Shown here piece by piece: positions 59,090-64,000 of a DNA stretch of 64,000 bases. Both the position numbers and the translations under genes were made by a program. Location: NCBI GenBank assembly GCA_951217055.1, contig OX578279.1, positions 72,079,131 to 72,143,130 on the forward strand. Direction: 5' to 3'. The stretch comes from Gerris lacustris. Taxonomy: Eukaryota > Arthropoda > Insecta > Hemiptera > Gerridae. Below the pieces are notes generated by a model. It was not told where the DNA came from. It saw only the letters and a program-made list of their open reading frames with translations, and searched no databases. Position 1 is the first letter of the stretch. Each line of letters opens with the position of its first letter.

Positions 59090-59312
59090 GTATAACCCAC
59101 CATCAAAATTTCATACATTCAGACGAGTAGTTTTTAAGCTATGTTGGTTTGCAAAAATTGAGAGACAGACCGACATGGAACCAAAAATGATCTCTCATGT
59201 TTATAACGAATTTCTGTCTTGGAATGTTTGAGATCGGAGACATAAAATATTTTCGTTTTCTAGAAAGATCATATAGCTTCCGTTACCTACGGTATACGTT
59301 CGGAAGCAAACA
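59090..59312 (+). mobile_element. Family C element, copy C14 (right third)
   Basis: It starts at ACCCACCATCAAAATTTCAT and runs through GAGACAGACCGACATGG to the hairpin end TTCGGAAGCAAA. Confidence 0.7.
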
Positions 59313-59422
59313 AATAATTGAAAGGGAAAATTATATTTAAGATTAATTGTAGTAACCTTAGATCTACTCTTAACTGTAATAACCTATATTAGATATGGGA
59401 GCGTCTATGAAGGTCATCCTAA

Positions 59423-59717
59423 AGGAAGATAAAAATTGTCTCTCCACGTAAAACTAACTTCTTTATTAGCCAAAGCAGCTTTCAGCTTTCATAAGGCCAT
59501 CATCAATGTAAGTTAGTTTTTATTCTATCATTGTTAGTTAGTATTTTATTTTTTATTCCATTTAGTTTTTATTCTGATTTTTGTAAGTTTGGCTATTATT
59601 ACTTGGTTTATCACCTACTGTTTTTTCTTAGGCACTGTTGATGGCCTTATGAAGGCTGACAGCTGCTTTGGCAAATAAAGAAGTTTATTTTACGTGGAGA
59701 GACAATTTTTATCTTCC
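59423..59717. mobile_element. Foldback miniature element, copy B1
   Basis: Arms of about 85 bp: AGGAAGATAAAAATTGTCTC, CCACGTAAAA and CAAAGCAGCTTTCAGC at the left face the inverse at the right (CAGCTGCTTTGG, TTTTACGTGGAGAGACAA, ATCTTCCT). The spacer is about 125 bp of AT-rich sequence. The same outer and inner arm words frame the composite at 20956-22402. Confidence 0.8.
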
Positions 59718-59922
59718 TGTAATAACCTAGGTTCTACTCTAAATATTCCTAAGTTTCTACTGTATCTTATCACCTGATAAATCAGGAGTTGAGAAGACAG
59801 TAGAACCTATATAAAGATTGTGTGAAGCTCTAGCTTTTCTGGTGAATTTTTTTTTCTTATCAAATAAGTAACATTACGATAAAGTTGAAGTAAGGAATTT
59901 TCTAATTACCTATATAATATAA

Positions 59923-60344
59923 TAGTACATTATGCGTCTAGTGCGGAAAGTAGCATTTTGTACGCGAGTGTGCGGAGTTTGCACCCGAGGGACAGCGACG
60001 ATAGTAAAACCACATGAGCAAAGCAAAATGGAGTTTTCGCACGATTTGCGTACATTACTTTATCTACGATTGTTGGGTTTTAATAATAAATACAGAAAAT
60101 CATTAAATATACATTGTTTATCACTAAAAACCAGATAACAGCAGTTAATTTAATTAAACAAACAGCAAATTAGTTTTGTTAAATGTAAACAAACACGCAA
60201 ATCGTGTGATATGGTGAAAAACTCTTCACGTTATCACACGATTATGAAACGCGCATGCTCAATGAATACAACTAAGAAAAGAATCACTTTCTACGTATCT
60301 AAACAGAGATAAAATGTTTATATTTTGTATCAATCGTAGATAAA
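59923..60344 (+). mobile_element. Family A element, copy A7 (reading-frame segment deleted)
   Basis: Left end TAGTACATTATGCGTCTAG, right end CAATCGTAGATAAA. The internal hairpin has changed to CTCTTCACGTTATCACACG. The coding part is missing. Confidence 0.72.
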
Positions 60345-60929
60345 ATAAATTATCTTAACTTACATTAATTACGAGATATGTATTCGTTTCGCATTATGTA
60401 TTCTAAACACTTAATTTTCCAATACAATATGAATATTTGGAAAAATATAATCTGTTTTATATATCTTACAAAGTAGTAATAAACGTAAAATTTATTTTCT
60501 AATACCCAAAAATAAAAATTATTACCAGTAGCAAGTATTGTTAACCATTATGGACTAGTTCAATACTAAATATATAAATAGCAATATCTAGTAATCGACT
60601 ATATTAAGTGGGACGGAGAGGGGAAAATCAAGTTTCTTTTTGATGCACTTGTGAAGCAGCTAAGTAATAAGGGTTGGCTTATCGAACTGTTTATTTATGA
60701 ACGGACTTTTTAGATGTTTCTTCAGACGATTATCCTCTTTTTTTATTGTTATATAAATCGATATGATGTGGATTATTCATATTATAAAAGATAATTTTCT
60801 TTGAAAAAAGATACAAAAACACTTTAAATTCTTCCATCCACCTATGTTAAAACAAAAAAAAAAAAAGATTTCATTTATTTTTGTTCATATAAGACCTTTT
60901 TCTCGTTATTTGCTATTTACTTGACTCGA
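60345..60929. other. Intergenic, no recognised feature
   Basis: AT-rich unique sequence. Nothing recognised. Confidence 0.5.
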
Positions 60930-61150
60930 TATTTACTCCGAACTTACCTAAGGTAAGGGTAGCTTTGTGATTATTCGGTAATTCTTATTTTTATGTCCCT
61001 GAATTCGAAACTTCCTAGTCAGAAATTGGTTTCAGGTATCAGGGAAAAATTGTGGTCTCGAGTCTGTCTGTTCGTTTGTTAACATTTTTGCACTCTTACA
61101 AACTACTGGTCTGATATTTATGAAATTTGGAAGGTATGTCCAAAATTGTT
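60930..61150 (-). mobile_element. Family C-like element, copy C15 (diverged)
   Basis: CCGAACTTACCTAAGGTAAG at the left is a decayed terminal hairpin, followed by GAGTCTGTCTGTTCGTTTG and TATTTATGAAATTTGGAAGG. The remainder of the family is missing. Confidence 0.55.
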
Positions 61151-61769
61151 TCCCATCCATATTCCAATAATAATTGCAACTTTCAACGCAAATTCTATTG
61201 AGCTGTCAGTAATCTAATAATTACCATCTGTACGATGCTCATATCTTTCTTAAAATATTAAGCTCTAGAGATGCGATATTTTATTTATTTGTTTAGATTA
61301 TACAATTAAAAAATTCATTAATTTACAATCAGAGTCCCCTAATCAGCTTACGCAAACAAATCGGGACACTCATCGATAGTTTTGAACAAGTGAAGAATCT
61401 TTGTTCAGTTATTCCCATTTAAGGGAGACGGTATCTTAGGCCGATACTTGGAGAGGAATCCTGCCCTTTTGCTCGGAGGAGTATGATTGACAGGGAACTT
61501 CGTTGGACAACTGAGAGCAGGGTTCATCTTAATAAAGTGCATCACCAGGAGGGAAAATAATTCCCTTCTTTACTGAGGTGAAATATAATTTATCTACATA
61601 ATTTTATTGAACTTTTACTGTAAATAACTTAGTTTCTATTTTATATTTTTATCTAAGGTCCTAGAAGTTTTTAGTATGATATGTTTTAAGATAATACAAA
61701 TACTCATTAAGATCATAATAATTATAAACTAGAATTTAAGGCATAATTTTACTCGAATCCGTTAAAACA
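61151..61769. other. Intergenic, no recognised feature
   Basis: Slightly GC-richer at 61430-61520, no frame. Nothing recognised. Confidence 0.45.
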
Positions 61770-61907
61770 TACTCTACCAATTAGTGTGGCATATAGCTTC
61801 CTTGCGTTCTATTTTGTATACTTTAATGATTATACATTTATTTGATTTTCAAATAAATTTATTTGATTTTCCCCCGTTTTTTAAAACTGTCAAAATTGTT
61901 TTGATTA
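61770..61907 (+). mobile_element. Family C left-end fragment, copy C16
   Basis: CTACCAATTAGTGTGGCATA through AAAACTGTCAAAATTGTTTTG, then an abrupt switch into an oppositely oriented copy. Confidence 0.7.
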
Positions 61908-62455
61908 TGCTTCCGAGCTTACCAAAGGTAACGGAAGCTATGTGATCGTTCTAAAGAACGAAAATATTTTAGGTCTCCGATTTTCAAAATTCCAGACAGA
62001 AATCATCAGGTAAAATTTGTGGTTCCGTGTCTGTCTGTCGGTCCGTCGATCTGTCGGTCTGTCGTTCAATTTTTGCGAACCAACATATCTTAAAAACTAC
62101 ACGTCCGATATTAACGAAATTTGGATGGTAGGCCATAATTAGCTCATTGTTGGTCCCATATAAGTTTCAACCTGCTGCGTTAATTTGTTTCTCTACCACA
62201 TGCGCACAGACATACATTTATTTACACATATAGCCTCAAAAGTACTTATCTGATATGTATGAAACTTTTATAATTTATTGAAAGTAGTCCGCAGATAGCC
62301 CTAGATTAATTTGAACCGTCTGCGCTCTTACACTTTTGCTAAATTTACACTTTAATTTAAGTAAAAAATCCAAACAATTTCGTCAGATTAAAAAAGGGGT
62401 AAACAATTAGACAAATTAGACTACAAACTACAATGGTTCGTAAAAGTACAAAATG
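61908..62455 (-). mobile_element. Family C element, copy C17
   Basis: Nearly complete reverse copy, from the terminal hairpin (TGCTTCCGAGCTTACCAAAG) to ACAATGGTTCGTAAAAGTAC. Only the last about 60 nt of the family is missing. The CTGTC tract is expanded to about 30 nt (GTCTGTCTGTCGGTCCGTCG). Head-to-head with C16. Confidence 0.75.
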
Positions 62456-62539
62456 TACGTGCAGAAATGTACAAGACCGCGCTAATTAATAAGCAAGATC
62501 CACAAGTGTCTGGCAGGCCACGTGTGGCGCATACTGCCC

Positions 62540-62775
62540 TGCTCTGGTCTGCGTCTCAATTCGTGCGGTCTCTTACATGTCTGCGTGCCCTGGTCTGCGT
62601 CTCTTACATTTCTGAGTGCTCTGGTCTGCTTCTCAATTCGTGCAGTCTCTAACATGTCTGAGTGTCCTAGTCTGCGTCTCTTACATTTCTGAGTGCTCTG
62701 GTCTGCGTCTCAATTCGTGCGGTCTCTTACATGTCTGCGTGCCCTAGTCTGCGTCTCTTACATGTCTGTTTTTCT
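62540..62775. repeat. About 77-bp minisatellite, 3 copies
   Basis: TCTCAATTCGTGC recurs at about 62553, 62631 and 62707. Each unit has two related halves based on CTGCGTCTC…TTACATxTCTG. CT-rich on the plus strand and GC-richer than its surroundings. Confidence 0.9.
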
Positions 62776-63949
62776 AATAATAAAAAAACTGTCCACTTCT
62801 GCACTGCGTCTCTATTATACAATATATCAATAGCATATTGTACAATAACGTATTATATATGAAATAAAGGGAAGTATAAACCCTCAAATAATTATATCGA
62901 AATATAAATTTGAACGTTTAAAGGAAAAATAATATACAATTTTCCGTACCATTATTTTATTCTATTATACCTTTTAGAGAATAATGACACTCAAAGTGAA
63001 AATAAAAAAAAAACATAAAATATACATAAAATGAACGTATATGGAAAAAAATTATACTTATAAAAGAGATAAATTGTACTGGGCCATACTTAGGTATAAA
63101 GATGATAATATTTGCAAACATAAGGATGGAAATAACTCTTCAAAGTTAAATAGCTGTGCTTTACGGAAAATCTATTTACACAAAAGATAAAAAACGGCAA
63201 AGAGGAATGAAGGGAAAAGGTAAGAAAAATGTCTTCATAGATTTTATAACTCGTGTAAACAATAGGGTAGTAAAAGTAGAAGAGGCGAGGTATCGGAGTA
63301 TTGAAGGTAGGCGAGATAGGAGTAAGAAACCATTGAGATGCCAGTAGTAAACACTCCCAACAACCTTAGAGGTAAAGCCTGTCCCATCACTTATCGTTGC
63401 CCTTATCTTCGAGGCAATTTTAAGGGTCCAGCTTCCCTTCTAGGGCCAAAACCCCCCACTCTTACCTTTTGTTACGGACGGAAAAGGCTTGAAACACCCT
63501 TCTCTACCTGAACTTAAGTACAGTCTCGCACTATCTTACCTTTATGATAAGTAAACATAAGAGTTTAAACTTGCACAAGTTTCGTGAACAAGTTTAGAAG
63601 CGATAAGTGTTAATTTGTTAATAACTTATAAGGTTTAGGTTTGGTTTACGTGTAAAATAGTCCTTTCCTATTCCGCTTCTTAGTACAGTAAGGATGTGAT
63701 AAGTTAACGGGGAAAAAAAGATAAGATTCAGTTCGAATTATGTAAGTTAGTATGCAGCATTCAAGTAAAATAACAAAAGAGTAAAAATTGTAACCGCATA
63801 AAAAGTTTATGCTAACAAATAAATAAAATGATTAAATACAATCTTGTTACTTTCAAAACGACCTTTCTTGTAAAAACAAATCTCAGTACGATTTCTTTAC
63901 TTTCTCATGTATATAGTAAATATTATGAGGAAGTATTTTGGAGACACGA
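62776..63949. other. Intergenic; GC-richer patch at 63280-63540
   Basis: A 63-codon basic frame (63156-63347) has no domain. The patch 63350-63530 (GGGTCCAGCTTCCCTTCTAG) has no sustained frame and is not recognised. Confidence 0.4.
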
Positions 63950-64000
63950 AAATTCGATTTTAATGTGTGTACACGTTTAAGGTCCACTGCGACCAAAAAA
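63950..64000 (+). mobile_element. Family F (Helitron-like) left end, copy F2, cut by window edge
   Basis: CGAAAATTCGATTTTAATG, then ACACGTTTAAGGTCCACTG, matches the start of F1 (37107-37150) with a small insertion. The rest lies beyond the window. Confidence 0.55.

Overview
The window looks like repeat-dense, gene-poor DNA from an animal nuclear genome, most likely an arthropod and probably an insect. It is very AT-rich, has long (TA)n tracts, and carries a jockey-type non-LTR retrotransposon, a BEL/Pao integrase relic, tRNA-derived SINEs and many non-autonomous DNA elements with hairpin or inverted-repeat ends. I see no intact host gene, no functional tRNA or rRNA gene, and nothing prokaryotic. 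The species assignment is inference; only the repeat content is seen directly.

Layout. 1-13.8 kb: copies of families E, A, C, D, G and H (labels are mine), a zinc-finger-like reading frame split by a 1.7-kb insertion (5629-7564), a 73-bp minisatellite and long TA tracts. 13.8-22.4 kb: family A, a 53-bp minisatellite with a SINE inserted in it (17197-17700), a perfect 99-bp-arm palindrome, two TTAA-flanked elements, and a symmetric inverted-repeat composite (20956-22402). 22.4-33.3 kb: hairpin-ended elements, a BEL/Pao relic, a TA-flanked terminal-inverted-repeat (TIR) element and a 48-bp minisatellite. 35-41.3 kb: a TIR element filled with a 67-bp minisatellite, a Helitron-like 3' end, and two further miniature elements. 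42.3-44.9 kb: a 5'-truncated, frameshifted jockey-type element between two near-identical 455-bp direct repeats. 45-51.3 kb: a Penelope-like fragment with a hammerhead-ribozyme-like core, an 83-bp minisatellite and a foldback of about 1.2 kb. 51.7-64 kb: a second SINE, a non-autonomous hAT with a perfect 8-bp target duplication, a second jockey-type fragment, and more A, B, C and F copies.

The parts do not form a pathway. They show several waves of transposition, often nested. The most useful relationships are (1) precise target-site duplications that date and order insertions, (2) one architecture (terminal hairpin, CTGTC tract, AAATTTGG block) shared by several otherwise unlike repeat families, and (3) a short reading frame kept in four copies of family A, which hints at its autonomous parent. 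Family boundaries were found by eye within this window; copy numbers elsewhere are unknown.
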